Shown: in pieces, positions 34,263-47,664 of the stretch
Position numbering within the stretch: the stretch's first letter is position 1
Layout of the letters: each line of letters opens with the position of its first letter
Origin: Klebsormidium nitens
Taxonomy: Eukaryota > Streptophyta > Klebsormidiophyceae > Klebsormidiales > Klebsormidiaceae
Reading direction: 5' to 3'
Length of the DNA: 64,000 bases
NCBI GenBank assembly: GCA_000708835.1
Contig: DF237028.1
Coordinates: 2,891 to 66,890 of the forward strand
Program-made: the position numbers and the translations under genes
Notes under the pieces: generated by a model
Seen by the model: only the letters and a program-made list of their open reading frames with translations
Told to the model about the DNA's origin: nothing
Database searches by the model: none

Positions 34263-37200
34263 ATGGTAAGTCCATCGTGCATTCGCAAAGTGGCCATTGA
34301 GCCCCTTCTGCTTTAGACATGAGTACCTTCAAGGTGGTTCAGATTCCTCTCAAAAGCGGCCACAGTCCGCTGTCCTGTTCGATCCCCACTAAGGCTGCTT
34401 GTTGCTGCAGGAGGGCGCGACCGGCACGACGGAGCGGGAGCTCGAGGTGTCTGCCAGCTTCACCTTCCAGCGCGAGGGGCGCGCGGGGGAGGCGGCGCTG
34501 CAGCAGTGGCGCAAAGAGATCCTGCGCAATGAGAAGCGCGACGTGGACCTCATGCAGAGCACCCTGTATGAGGGCATCCAGGAGTGGGCGCGCCAGCACC
34601 ACTCGGACGAGCGCGCGGCCGGCAAGAGCAGCAGGGTCACCATCCAGGGGGGGCAAATCGTGCAGGGCAGCCAAAGTAGGCCACACCGCTCCTTGCATGG
34701 TCTGGGCACCCGCAGATGCGCCAGCTAAGCAGTACTAGTAGTTTTGTATGAGCTGTCCTGCCAACATGTCTGTGCACCTTTGTCTCCTTGTGTCTGCCCC
34801 TGCTCTGCTGCCGAACCTCCCCCGTGGCTTCATACTCACGCTGTGTCTCTGCCAGAGAACCCGCCAGTGAGGCTGCTCCCCGTCGCGGGCATCCCCCCCT
34901 ACACCTTCTGGACGCTGGCGGTGCGCAACTTCAAGCCTGTGCACGAGGGGGACAAGCTGGGCCTGGTGTATGGCGAGGGGGGGGAGGCCACGCTGCTGCC
35001 GGACACAGAGGAGGGGGAGACGGAGGGGGAGGATGCAGGGGAGGGCGCCCCCCAGCACGTGTTCACAGAGGTGGAGGACCACCAGGTGTGGGCCACCTGC
35101 CAGAAGCACGGGGCGGGCTCAACAGTGCTCAGGACGCTCGCGCGCCTGGTGCTGCACGCCACCGACGAGGAGGACCCCTCCGAGGAAGAGGAGAAGGTGA
35201 GATGAGGCAGGCAGGCAGTGTGACTTAAGCAAACTGTGTTGGGGACGGCAGGAGCGAATGGCATTGGAGAACAGCGCCCCGTGCATAGGGAAGGCCCCCC
35301 GAGGTGGATGCACTTGTTGCCCAACTTGAGGTCTGTGCTTCCAATTCCCAAATGCTCTTCCAGAAGCTGACGTTAGGCGCTTGCTTGCAGCTCATTGCGG
35401 CGCGCTACAAGTGGCTGCTCACCGCTCCCCCGCTGCGCATCAGAGAGTACATTACGTCGTGGAATTTTGGAAAGGCTGATCTGCGTCAGCTTGGGCGGGA
35501 GGTGGCTCCTGAGCCGGCCTCCTCTAGCAGGGGCGCGGGAGCCCGGGACGTGGACACCCGAATGACTGACGCAGGGCCGGCGCTCGAGTGGGAGCCGAGT
35601 GACCTCAAGACGGGCCTGTCGACCTTTGAGAACATCTTCTGTCGCCGCTGCTATGTAAGTTCGGCGCTCTTGTCTCCTTGCAACGCGCCTCTCCGAGGTG
35701 CGTTTCACTGCATGTCTTCTTGAAAGCCATCGCACACCCATTCCTCGCATTTCCCGCGAATGCTGCCGCAAGCCATCCGTGTGTGCTCCGCTGCTCCCCG
35801 TCCTCTCTGACTCACCGTCCCATGTGCAGGTGCACGACTGTCATCTGCACGGAGTCAAGGAGAAGGGCGACCCGTGTCTGGATCCGCTGGCCAACCAGCG
35901 ACCTGCATCAACGCCGCCCGCCACAGGCCTGGAGATGATGCAGCCGTGCAGCTCGACCTGCTACTGGAGCAGCCGGGCACCCGGGTGGGACCGACCAGAG
36001 GAAGGGCAGGACACTGGCGGAGCAGGAGGTGGGGTGCGGCCAGACGGGGTGACGGGGAGCGGGCAGCCATCCGGAGAAGGGGGAACGAATGCGGATGCAC
36101 AAGGCAAGGCTACCGAGAGGAGCGAGGAAGTTTATGGAAAGGGAGGAGTGTCGGACAAACAGGGTGCCGGCAGCAGCGGGGATGGGCAGTCCAACACCGG
36201 TCAGGGGCATGAACGGGGGGAGCGACCAGAGGTGAAGGCTTGTGCTGCGGAGTGTGTTCAGACTTTTTGGGAGGCAGCTGATGCAGATGGTCTGATGCAG
36301 CAACGGTGTCTTTGTGGACAAATCAGCATCGTTGTGGAATCGAACTTTAGCAAGGCACAAAAGACAACTGCTGCGAACAAGCCTGGTTGAATGCCCCAAA
36401 TCAGTCCAGGTAGTCAGGCTTGGACGACTTCTCCTTCCCTCTAGTCGAGTGCCAGCGGTGGCAGCCTGCTTCCCGGTGCCCTACCGACAGCCCCGTTCGC
36501 TTCTGCATCCGCAGGCGGCGGCGCCTCTCTCGAATGAAAAGGTGGGGCGGGACGCGGAGGGGTGGAGCCGCTTCCAGGTGGGCCTGTTCGAGCAGGGTGT
36601 GCGCATGTACGGCTCACACGGCAGCGCCTGCCGCGTTGCACGCCTCCTCCAGCCCGCGCGTACCTGCGCCGAAGTTGCGCACCGCCTGAAGCGGCTCAAG
36701 CCCGCTGCGGCCGTGGCAGAGGCTTCTGCAGCAGCTGCGGACCCGGAGGCACCGGAGAAGAAGGAACAACGGAAAAGGGCGAAACACAACAAGTGAGCAT
36801 GGGCAGCTGGTTGCGAGATCTGCGGCCCTGCACAGCGGAGGCGGTGTGCAGATTGCGGGTTGTTCCTTCCGTCCTCCCTTTTGTTTTGAGCCGCATCGTA
36901 TGCAATAGTTCCGGATTTTGCTATTCGACCTTTTGTCCTCTATTTTCAGCCGGAGCCCCTTAACCGTCCTTTTCAGCCCTCAAGCGCGGAATGCTGACCC
37001 GGCTGCTTTGTTGGATCAGGCCGTTGATCTGCCTCGCACGTCCATTCTCCTCAAGGATGTATTCGTTCTCTAATGTTATCCAATTACTGCTATCTCGACT
37101 TCCTTCTCGTCGTCTTCTCACTTTTGCCGTCGGCCGCTGCAGCAAGGTGAACGTGCTCCACAAGCTGGCCCGCAAGCGCAACGCGGACAAGCTGCGCCGC

Positions 37201-38710
37201 GAGGGCGACCTGCAGGGCCGCCTCAAGCTGGCGGCCTACACGCCGTGCGCCTGCACCGACGGCTGCGACGACGGGCCCGACTCGCAGTGCCCCTGCGCGC
37301 GCGCGCTCACGCCGTGCGAGAAGTACTGTGCGTGCCCGGGCAACTGCCACCTCAAGGAGGGCCTCGGCTGCAAGTGCACCAGCAAGTGCACGCAGCGCAG
37401 CTGCCCCTGCCTCGCCGCGGGCCGCGAGTGCGACCCCGACCTCTGCCACGGGTGAGCCCACGCACGGGGCGTTTCAAAACAAGGGATAGGATGCAAATCC
37501 GGCAGGGTTCGGTCGGCTCCGTCTCAGCAGTCGGCAAGCCGTGTTTCAGAAACTTCGGAGTCCGGGCCGTCCATGGCTAAAGTTGCGGCATGTAGGTCAC
37601 GTGGCTTCTTGCCATGCTGTCTGGCCGTCCATTTTTACCCCTCCTCGTTTTCCCCCCCTGCTGTTCTGAGTTTTGCCCCCTGTGCTGTTCTCAGGTGCAT
37701 GGTCAGTTGCGGCGACCCGTCATCCCCGGCCGCCCACGTTGGCGAGCCGAACCCGCACCGCGCGCACGCGCCCGACTCGCGGCTGGACCAGTGCGGCAAC
37801 ATGCGGCTGCAGCAGCGGCGGCACAAGAAGATCCTGCTGGGGCCCTCCGAGGTGGCGGGCTGGGGCGCGTTCATCTGCGGCGGCGCGCAGGCGGGCGAGC
37901 TGCTGGGCGAGTACACCGGGGAGCTGGTCACCGACCAGGAGGCGGAGCAGCGCGGCCGCGTGTACGACGCCAACAACAAGAGCTTCCTCTTCCAGCTCAA
38001 CGACCAGGTGACGCACGCCTGCCCGCGCACTCCTTTCGACTTGGTCCCAGGTTGCTGCCATCCCCGATGACGATGCACCTCGCGCAGATCCTAGTGAGAC
38101 AGCACGAGCGTTGCTTGGGGTAAAAGTCGCTTTGCTAAATGTGGTACTCTGTGATGCTGTTTGGAAGCGCAAGACTCGGACATTGGTTATTCTGACCTGT
38201 GGGTGTCTGCTTCGTGCAGTTCATTCTGGACGCATGCCATAAGGGAGACAAGCTCAAGTAAGTTTGAACGTCATGCTGAAGCGCTTCTCAAGAAAGAAGC
38301 AGAGAAAGGGAGGACGGAGTGTCTGGATCACGTTAAGATCTGTTGTCGTTTGCTGCACAGGATTCGAAGGCAGTTCCGATGAGAGCAACCGCTTCCAGCC
38401 AGCATGTCTTCCAACTGTCGTGCTCCCGGAAGGTCTTCTCTGGTGAACAAGGTTACGTTGTACGTGCTGCAGGTTCGCGAACCACAGCCCCGCGCCCAAC
38501 TGCCGGCCCAAGGTGGTGTCGGTGCTGGGGGACCACCGTGTGGCGATCCACGTGGAGCGCAACATGGAGTCGGGCGAGGAGATCTTCTACGACTACAACT
38601 ACACCGAGAATCAGGCGCCTGACTGGGCGCTCACGGAGGCGGACAAGAAGCGTCGCGAGCGGGAGATGCAACCGATACGGAAGGCCACCAAGAAGGGGAC
38701 CAAGAAGTGA
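34263..38710 (+). CDS. EZH: E(z)-type histone H3K27 methyltransferase (PRC2 catalytic subunit)
   Basis: E(z) methylates histone H3 lysine 27 in Polycomb repressive complex 2. Exons: 34263-34265 (ATG only), 34411-34675, 34856-35196, 35391-35654, 35830-36231, 36515-36792, 37143-37451, 37695-38007, 38220-38257, 38473-38710; phases close, giving 816 residues. Plant-like landmarks: IPPYTFW, then ENIFCRRCYVHDCHLHG (the conserved FCRRC block). The SANT domain begins near residue 440 (WSRFQVGLFEQGVRMYGSHG). The Cys-rich CXC domain spans about 550-630 (CACTDGCDD, CEKYCACPGNCHL, CTQRSCPCLAAGREC). The SET domain spans about 676-793, with GWGAF, GEYTGEL, the AdoMet-binding FANHSPAPNC and the catalytic-tyrosine block FYDYNY. 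The 36231 donor and the first exon are the least certain. An in-frame TAG just before ATG 34263 and a perfect gtaagt after it support the start. Confidence 0.93.
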
Positions 38711-39877
38711 CGCGGGGTAGCGTCCATTTGCTGCGATCTATGGTATGCTGTCAACCAAGAGGTGCTCGTGGAATTAATTGTACGTCTGATGATACACAAG
38801 AACACGACATTGATCAAATATCTTGGCGAAGAGGTAACTTAGGAAGCTTGCAAGCTCGCACAGGACCATTTTTAACATATTGAAGCCGGTTAAGCAGCGT
38901 CCGGTGACGTAAAAGTATTCAGCTCACCTGCCCATAAAGGAGCCTACGCGTTCGTGATGGTTCATGCCCATCTTGTCAACTTACAAAGCCAACGTGTTCC
39001 ACAGTACTCGCTTCGGCCAATGATTGCGCTCCGATATAGAGCTAAGGTAGCTCCCTTTGTTCCAGTTCAAAAATACTTGCATGATCATTATAATTACAAG
39101 GTAACGATATATAAGGGAAACAATGAAACGCCATATGCAGGGCCGTCACTGAAGCTGGTATATTCATGTGCACCGAAGGACCAGATTGTTCCGGCAATTC
39201 TCCACATACCGTATGTGTTGCAAATTGCATGTACCATGTCAGAGCTGTCGATCAATCTATAGTCGAATCGTTTAACTCGATATACAAGTGCGCGGCACGC
39301 TGGTGCCCACTGCCATCATATACTAATTTATGTAGGATATGGTTCGGGGCCGCGCGTGCTCATATATTTGTCATGATATCCCGGCAACGGATACGTACTG
39401 ATACGCAATTACGCTGCCAGCCAACATATAGCGGACAATCATACCCAATGATAAACTGGGTTTGACGGCGCTCTCTTTGTATGTCGCAGATCGATTGAAC
39501 AAGTCCATATCGTTGTCGCCATGATCTAAAACCTTGGCTTAAGGTGTTGTAGTCAACTAGATGCATGCACGCTTATCATTGCTGGACTCATCAGGCCGTA
39601 GCAGGCTCAATTCAGTCGACGAATAACTAAAGACGGTGACTTAAGACGGCCGCTGACAGATTGCTTTGACAGATATCAGCTAGACTCAAAACTGCGAAGG
39701 CTGTATGGGGGCCCGCAAAGCACAGCGGACGAGTCCACCGCCTTCCGCATCAACTTCCAGTTGCAAATCAGATGCGATAACTGCAAGGTTTCCTGATGTC
39801 CGCAATAATGGAGAACTCATTTGTTGGCATTCTTGGCTCGAGCACTAGGCGACCTCTACGGCAACAATTGAAACACC
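38711..39877. other. Convergent intergenic region, no gene seen
   Basis: This lies between the 3' ends of the E(z) and PheRS-beta genes. It is AT-richer than the flanking exons. Short open frames (up to 102 codons) have no recognisable content. It should hold the two 3' UTRs. Confidence 0.4.
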
Positions 39878-42800
39878 TTACACCTCCAGAAAGTCCTCTA
39901 TTCGAATCTCTAGAGCCGAGCATGGGGTCTGGATGTCGAAGTGTTCCAGTACCTGCATACGGTTTGTAGCGACCATCTGTCAGCAGACACTAAGGTACGT
40001 ACAACAAACCTGCCAACCAATCACGCTTGAGATGCAACAAGGAGCGAAAAGGTACACGAGGAGGAAGCCCTATTCCTTTGGGGTCACTTCTTCTCCATAG
40101 TCTATAGGAATAGAGCGCCTTGACCTACCAAGCACTGAAGGGCTATCATCGAGGCCTCGATAAGACGATCGGCTGACCAATCCGCTTCGAGCGGCCTGTT
40201 GGCGGGCACGCTCCTCAGCACCAAAGCCCTGCCACGTGGCTGCTCTCACCTCTGGATGGATGATCCCGAAGGTGCCTATGTGCTTTTTCCGGTAGAACAC
40301 GTCCGCCTGGCGCCCTGGGAAGAAGGTGGGCGCGCTCGACGGCCGGATGACGTAGTCCCCCGTCTGCGCTGCGGCCGCGAGGTCCACCCCGACCATCTCC
40401 AGCACGCGGTCCACCAGCCCGTGGATCACCTGTCGCCCAACCAAAAACCGACACGTCAGCATGGGCGCGGTCTGCCTCCCGGCCCCGCAGGCACTGAGTA
40501 TGTCGGCTTTCAAATCGACACGTCAAACCTCTCCAAGATTAAGAGCCTGAGTAGCAGCGCAACCCACTTCGAGGGTGACTAGGCAGGGGCGTTTGATTTG
40601 TCCGCAAGTCAAGACCTGTGGCGCTTGTTCTCGGGAGGCGCCACAATGGTGCGGTTGTGGGGGGGCGGACGGCTCACTTCGAAGCCGGAGGTGAGGTTGG
40701 AGTGGAGGGCCACCAGTCGCCGCTCATTGCGCGCGCCCACCTCGTGCTGATCGTCCAACAACACGACGTCCGAGATCTCAAACAACTGCAAGAAACAGAG
40801 GAGATAACCCTTAACGCAAAGATCAGAGGCGCTCGGCCACCTGCCGAACGGACACGTAGGCATTGTATGCATCAGGAATGGCCAGCCGCGCGGCCTCTCG
40901 TCTAAGCGACAGCGCACCTTGAAAAGAGGGGTGTGCACATCACTCATGACCGAAAGCGCGGCCTTTTGTCATCGATTCAGCGTACCTTGATGGGGAGAGG
41001 CGCGTCTTTGTTGCTGCCGACCGTCTTGAGCAGGCTGGGCAGCAGGCTGCTTCGTGCGAGCTGCGGAGAAGCGGGGAGCGGACGTCAGTGGCCAGGCTCG
41101 AGCAAACTCAAGAGCAAATTCCTAGGAAGCAAACGATAAGTGAACCATTGGCGCCAGCTCTGCCGCACCATCAACTTCGTTTCACCATCTTGCGTTTAGA
41201 TTCGTCGAACAGAATAGCCCGATGCTGTGGACATTGGCCCAACCAAAAAATCAGTGACTGTTATCCTGGTCATTTTCGTAGGCCATAACGTGCTCCAACC
41301 TACACCTTGGAAGCGTGCCTGGCTCCATTCTCGATACTGCCACCAGACCTCTCTTGACTCGTTATGCTCCGCCGAAATACTTGCCTTCCCGTGCAAAAAA
41401 CCGTCTTTTAAGGCAGAGCGCTCACCTCGAAGTCTGCTGAGCGCGGGTTGCCAACGATGACTGCGGTCTTCCCGTCGTCGCGCAGGTTCATGGCCGCAAA
41501 GTTTTCTTCGTGGCTGTGCAGCACCCACGTCAGCACCTCCGTGAAGCCCGCCAGCGCCACCTGCACGCCGCCCAGCCCGCACGTGTCAGCCCAGAGCACG
41601 GGCCGCGAACCGCTCTTCTTTTCTAAGGCGCCCTCTGCTGCTCCAACTGACAACACCCCTAATTGCTTCAATGATCGCCGGTGACAATTTACCCTGTGAC
41701 ACACGCAAATTGAGCTAAGCCGACAGCAGCAGCTTATCTGAATATAGTCCCCAAGCAAGAGCATATCCGTCGCATACCAATCCAACGTGCCTCAAGAATG
41801 CAGACTCTAGAAGGACGATGCCGTCGGCGACCGTACCTCGAGCCGCAGCAGGTCGCTGAAGGCGTTGAGCGGCTGTTCCCGCCCCACCGTCGAGGCAGTC
41901 GGCCGCGTTTTGGGGATGTTGTTAAAGCCGTGAGCGATGGCAACGTCCTGCACGCGCGCGCACCCACGTCAGCGGCACAGAAAAGGCGCAGACTACAGAC
42001 CGAGGGATGAACGCAATGACAAAAGATTCGCACGGCAAAGGCTTTCTCATCGAAGGCATGAAGTCCAAGACGGGCCACAGAATAGGTGGACATGGGTGGG
42101 CAGAAGGGGTTGTGAACTAAGTTGCACACGTTTTCAAAGGCTGTGCCACTTGAGGAGACACACAAGGATTGCTGATGTATGCGTTCAAGCATCAGGCTCC
42201 ATGCTGGACGCTTCCATCTTCGCTACGGCCCGCCCCAACTGTCTTCACTTCCACTCTGTGAGTGAGGCCGAGTCCCGTGGGCGGGTGCTCACCTCCGCCA
42301 CGTCGACGGGGTGCAGGATGTCGCTCCTCTGGGGGGGCACGTGCACGCGGAGCTTCCCCTCGGGCAGCACGTCCGTCTTGAGCTGCATGCGGTTCAGCAA
42401 CGTGCCCACCTGCACAATTGCCCCACCCGCAGTCAGCGGCCATGCTCAGGCTCCATCCCTGGAAATACTTTCAATCAAGCCCTCTATCGACTACTACAGC
42501 TTAATGAGGCGGCGTGTGACCCGCAACGCCCTGGCAATCGAGTAGGGCGTGCCAGTATTTGGATCACAAAACGCGGTCTCACGTGGTCATTTTCTCCGGG
42601 ACCAAGAGGAGGAGTTGGTACAAAGAGACTGCCGTGTCGCCACGTGATTGGACGCCTCTTCAAAGCCACCATGCTGTTGATGTTGCACAGTGCTTTCCGA
42701 GAGTGGACCAGACAAGAAATATCTCGATTGTCCCCGTTTCGGAAAACTTCGTATGGCGCTGCTTCACCTGGTTCGGTTGCAGGTCGAGGCCGATGTATTT

Positions 42801-45800
42801 GTTGACGTAGTTCGTGTCGGTGGCCACCACGTACTCTGCCAGGTCCGGGTACAGCCGCACGCTCCCGCTCGCGTCCTGCACCTCCACCGGCTCCACCGCA
42901 AACTTGTCCGCACACAGCTCCGAGAACATGGTTACCTGCAATCAATGCAAGCGCACCTCAGGCAAACGCCAAGTCTGCACCATCGAGCGGGGAAAGATAA
43001 AACATGGAGCCGAAGCGACTGAGTGCAGAACGGGCGTTGGGCGTTGAGGCTTAGTGAAGGAGCGACGCTGCGTCACTGGGGTGACCGAGGAATGAAGGGT
43101 TTTTACTCAAAAAGAGTAAGAAGCTTGGCTACGCAGAAAGTTGGTCGAAGAAGGCCTATCTTGAGATTTCCACCATGATGACAATATGCTAAACAGACTG
43201 ACAAACCAGGGTCAACGTGAATACAACTGATCTGTTGACCAGGTTTAACAGAATTGCTTATTCTCCTTCGCATTGTTATCGCGGTTGTTCGACAAAAATC
43301 ATTTCTACAGATTCGAGATGCCTGGCATGGTGTTGAGCCGTGACTGACCATGGTGTTGAGCACGATCTTGGCCTTGGTGAGGTCAGTGGCGGTGCACTCA
43401 ATGAACACGTTCTTGGTACGCGTGCTGATGGCGGAGTGCGCGCCGTTGATGATGGGGGGCAGCGAGAGCACCGTCCTACACAGCAACCAAAGAAGCTGTT
43501 CAACGACTTCTCAGCACCATCAGCATCAGGCGGTCCGTAGGCACGCTTCCCAAAGCAGCAAGAAACGTGTGGTCTAACGGGGGCAGCCTCCGACGCCTGA
43601 CATGAGCCCATGAATACCCCTGCATTCGAACATGCGGACTCTAGTTTCGTCGGCGGGGTCATCGGGCTCTTGGAAAGACGGCGTCGCCGACCTCACGAAC
43701 CAATTCAATGGCACCAGAGAAGCTTTGGCCGAGGAAAGCTCTGTACTACGCGACAGAAGCGTGCCCACTGACTGGAAGGCGGAGGCCGTCATGACTAACA
43801 AACAGTAAGGACCTCGGACCAGAAGCACTGTCCTTTCCCGCTTCAAAAGGCTTACGCGAGTATAAGGATGCCAAGCCGGGCGCGCACCTGTTGCTGTCGT
43901 AGATGACGGGGAACACGACCGAATCGCTGATGATGTGCAAGAACTTTTTGAGCTTGTTGTCGCTCTGCAGCAACACCGAACGACTCGTAAGCGCACTGTC
44001 AACCATGCCTTCTCGCTGTGCTGACGCTATGCTCTCAAAAGCATGCGACTAGAACATGTCCAAAATTGCGGGAACCTAGCGAATGCACAGCGCACCCTGT
44101 TGACGAAGTATGGAAGGATGACAGACAAGAAGAGGAGCGAACTGTTGGGGGCCGAAGAGGCTCGAACGGTCAAGATCTATTCATGCATCGACTGGAGCAG
44201 AGGAACGGCTTTTGCATCCTTTGGAGGCGCAAGCCAGCAACCATTCTTTGAGCTACTTGTTCTTGCTGAACCGAAGAATCACTGTAGTCACACGAGTGGG
44301 ACCGAACGATGCATCCCCAATTTTGAAGTTCGAAGCGGCCCAATGGCGACGAGAAATGGCCCGAACCGAATGCTTGAAGCAATAATCTTCTTGCCAGGGT
44401 CGAAGCTTTTTACGAGACTCAAGCTCACCTGGTAGAAGGTCATCAACTCGGCTGCCGTAAACTCTTTCTTCTGCAAGGCCCGACCAAACAAGGTTTCAGA
44501 GCCCGCATTGGGAGACGGTGCTTGACATGCGCTGCACACTGTTACATCAGCAACGGGAAGAACCTTGTCTCGCCGCACGGTCTGATGTGCATACTGCAAA
44601 CCAGGAAGCAAACGCAGACTCAATTCGAAAGGGTCCCTGTTGCCGTCACCTGTTTGAGGGGTACGAACTTGATGTCCGCTGGAGGAAGAGCCTGCACACA
44701 AAAGCCACGGCACCAAGTGAGAAACATAGGACTCACAGTGCGGGCAGACTAGGAGCAGACGGCGAACAAGTAAGGCAGTCTTTGCGTTTGCGCGTAAGCT
44801 GCAACCAGCAACCTCGGGGAACAAGCGTACACGAATCACAGCGCTCCCTGCTTTTCTGGGTGGCGAAACGACATGTAGCCTGCTTCCTTCTTGAATGGGA
44901 CACCATGGTTGGGCAGAACCGGAGTCGTGAGTTGGCTGCGATCAGCGCAAAAGGTGCCCTACCTCATACGTAAAGGGCCCTTGCAAGGTGTCCAGATCAT
45001 GTGTGCCAATGGCGACAAGGGAGCGCCGCCTGGACCGCAAATAAGTGGTGGCCCGTTCAGTGAGAGTCGCACACGAAACAACGACGGACATATCCCCCAA
45101 GGGAGAGAAGCCGAGATACTCGCAAGGCGTGTCAATCCCCAAGCCGCACCTGTTTTGCGCAACCTTGTCAACGAGAGTGGTCTCCGGCAAGTACGAGCTT
45201 GTTAACGTTGACGGAACGAATTGGTTATCTTTGAGTGGGTCGGAATCCTGCAAAAGTTACTGCTTCCCAATTGCGTGCTCACCGGCAGATGTTTTGGTGC
45301 AGCTTGTCCTGTAGGTCGATGAAGCTGGCGTACTGGGCATCGTCGAAGCTGACGCCACGCAGAATGGCGGCAACCACAAACGGCCGGATCAGGGCAGTCT
45401 GCAGAGATTAGCAACAGAATCCTCACAGGGTCGTTACACTTGGACCAGCTGCGATCGAAAAACATCTAGAGACCCATCAGCCGCAGGTCCGGCTGACCTC
45501 AGGCTGTAGAAAATCTTGATCGGGTTGCACGGAACCTGATGCCCCTCAAGTCGGGCACATTACAATCCGGCTCAACATTTGCCGGACCCCGACCCATTTT
45601 GGCACTTCCGGCAGCTGGCGAATGCGGGCAGTGTCATTTAACAGGGCATGTGCCCGAGCCTGATTGGGCTCAAGTTGTTTCGGTTGGACCCTGTCAACGC
45701 TTCAGTGTCACAACCCTGTCGGGCGATGCAACAATTCCTCTCAGAAAAAAGATAAGGCTCCCATGGTATGCATAAACAGCCTCATTTTTGGTATGCAGGA

Positions 45801-47106
45801 TTTCTCGAACTCTCCCCCATGTGCACTCTGTGGAACAGACCTCCCCTTATTGACCGTATATGATAGCCCCCTCCAGGTTTGTCAAACAACGACCATAGCT
45901 AAGAGTGGTGCGTACCTCTGGGTGGACCACCAGTCTCTGGCGCCGGCCAGCACCTGGGTCAGCCAACCGGAAGACGGGCACCGGCTCCTCCCCCAGGAAG
46001 ACGCGCAGCGCTCGGGAGAGGCCCTCTAAGCACAGGAGATCGTACCTGCCAGTAACAGCGAGCAGTGAGACTAACTTATTCAAGTAGGAGAGTGCTCGAA
46101 GACAAATGAGCGCTACAGACTGAGGAATCAAACAAACAGACTACTTTGACCAACCAGCTACTTGTAGACCATCTCTGCACTAGCCTGAACTGCTCGATCA
46201 GGGATTCTGTACGATGGGTGACAGCAGATCTTCCAGACAGCTGGTGGCACCTTACTAAGTCCCAGGGAAGCTTTTAGACACCCTAAAACTCTTCAGCTGA
46301 TCTCGCAGAGCAGGGGCTCAACGGGGCACCCAAACGGAGCTGAGAATAGTTTGTGCCACCACTCCAATCAAAAGTAGAACGTGGTGGTAAGCCATCAGCT
46401 ACCCATCTGACAGGTCCTTGTTGCTGACCACGATGCGAGTTCCCAATGACCTGCCGCCATACCTGTTTGCTGGTACATCAATCTTGTAGAGCACCTCATC
46501 GCTTACGTCCATCAACTGACTGTCTTCGAGCTTTTTCTCCTTCCGAAGGATGTCCTTCTCGGAGGTCTGCAATGCAGATGCGAAGGTGTCTGATGTTCAT
46601 TTGATGTGATATGGAGACTTTCAAAAAAGCGCAAAAGATTTCTCTGTGTCTTCTGCAGTGAAGGCTGCAAGACTGGGGATTGATAACTTACCACATCATC
46701 AAGTTCGATTCCGAACTCAAAACACAACTCGTCGAACTCCTTCTCCGCTGCATCACGTAGAAGATAAGGTCAGCCTGAAAGTCACAGATGCACGATAAGA
46801 TCCTGCCGTGCCCCCCTCAGATTCCCCACACCACCAATCTAGGAAATTGTTCGGAACAAACCTTGTCCCCCAACCACCAACCTGATGAGGGGGGCCAACC
46901 TGAAAGCTCAAACGAAGTCTGCTAAGCATTACCAAATACCACCTTTGCATCAGGGAAGCACAACGCACAAAATTGAAGCTTTAAAGTATGGCGAGGCAGA
47001 CAGAAGACAAGTATATTTTGCTTGAAAATTCAATTGGTGGCAGCTTACAATAGTTGTGGCCCAATGCTGCATTGAGTTTGTCTCTTCCAACGCTGACCGT
47101 CGGCAT
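39878..47106 (-). CDS. FARSB: Phenylalanyl-tRNA synthetase beta subunit, cytosolic
   Basis: This is the beta subunit of the cytosolic alpha2-beta2 enzyme that charges tRNA-Phe; it carries the editing (B3/B4) and B5 modules. Eighteen exons: 47106-47049, 46747-46692, 46566-46463, 46045-45916, 45398-45283, 45029-44963, 44691-44650, 44470-44429, 43964-43888, 43475-43349, 42935-42768, 42409-42293, 41947-41837, 41560-41426, 41060-40986, 40785-40678, 40429-40250, 39952-39878. All are GT-AG and in phase, 595 residues, matching the 589-residue animal protein end to end. Signatures: MPTVSVGRD at the start, [115 protein letters not shown] and [12 protein letters not shown]. There is no transit peptide, so it is cytosolic. 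It is divergent from NDUFA6. Confidence 0.97.
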
Positions 47107-47664
47107 TTTGCTTGAAGGGCTTCCTGAACAACTACTTTCTCTGCCAATGCTGCATTTAGTGGGAGGGTGGTGGGCCTAGGCGTTTACTGTTCCGCTGCTT
47201 CAGCGCTGCTTCTGTCCAAGTCTCAGCAAATAGACTTCAGCATTCAGCCTCAGGTTCATCTTGTGTTCAAGTCGACCATCTTGCCTTTATTAACTTTCGT
47301 TAAACCCTGCTGGGTTTTCAGCAAACCCACCAGGTTAAGTACCACTTGACTATAGACCTGTGGTTGAGCTAAGCCTACAGTGCTGCACTCGGTAGATTGC
47401 CAGAGAGGAGCTTTTGGAAGCGCTTCCAGTTCTGTAGGCTCTCAAACCTGTTGAACAACGGACTGCATTGCGGAAGCAGACTTCTGCATTCAGAGTCCGT
47501 TTTGGATCTCCCAAAGGGAAGGCGCAACGAGTAGCAATCATAGAAGCGGATGAGAGAGCAGGAAGCAATGGTGCTGGGCTGAGGAGACGGGCAATAGAGC
47601 AGGTTGTCTTCGCTACCTGTTTGCCAGCCAGCGCCGCGGTGGTCACTTCAACCAGCTCTCAGCA
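47107..47664. promoter_or_regulatory. Divergent promoter region, PheRS-beta / NDUFA6
   Basis: The 558 bp between two head-to-head housekeeping genes must contain both promoters and leaders. I see no confident TATA box or named motif. Small open frames on both strands in this stretch are not supported as genes. Confidence 0.45.
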
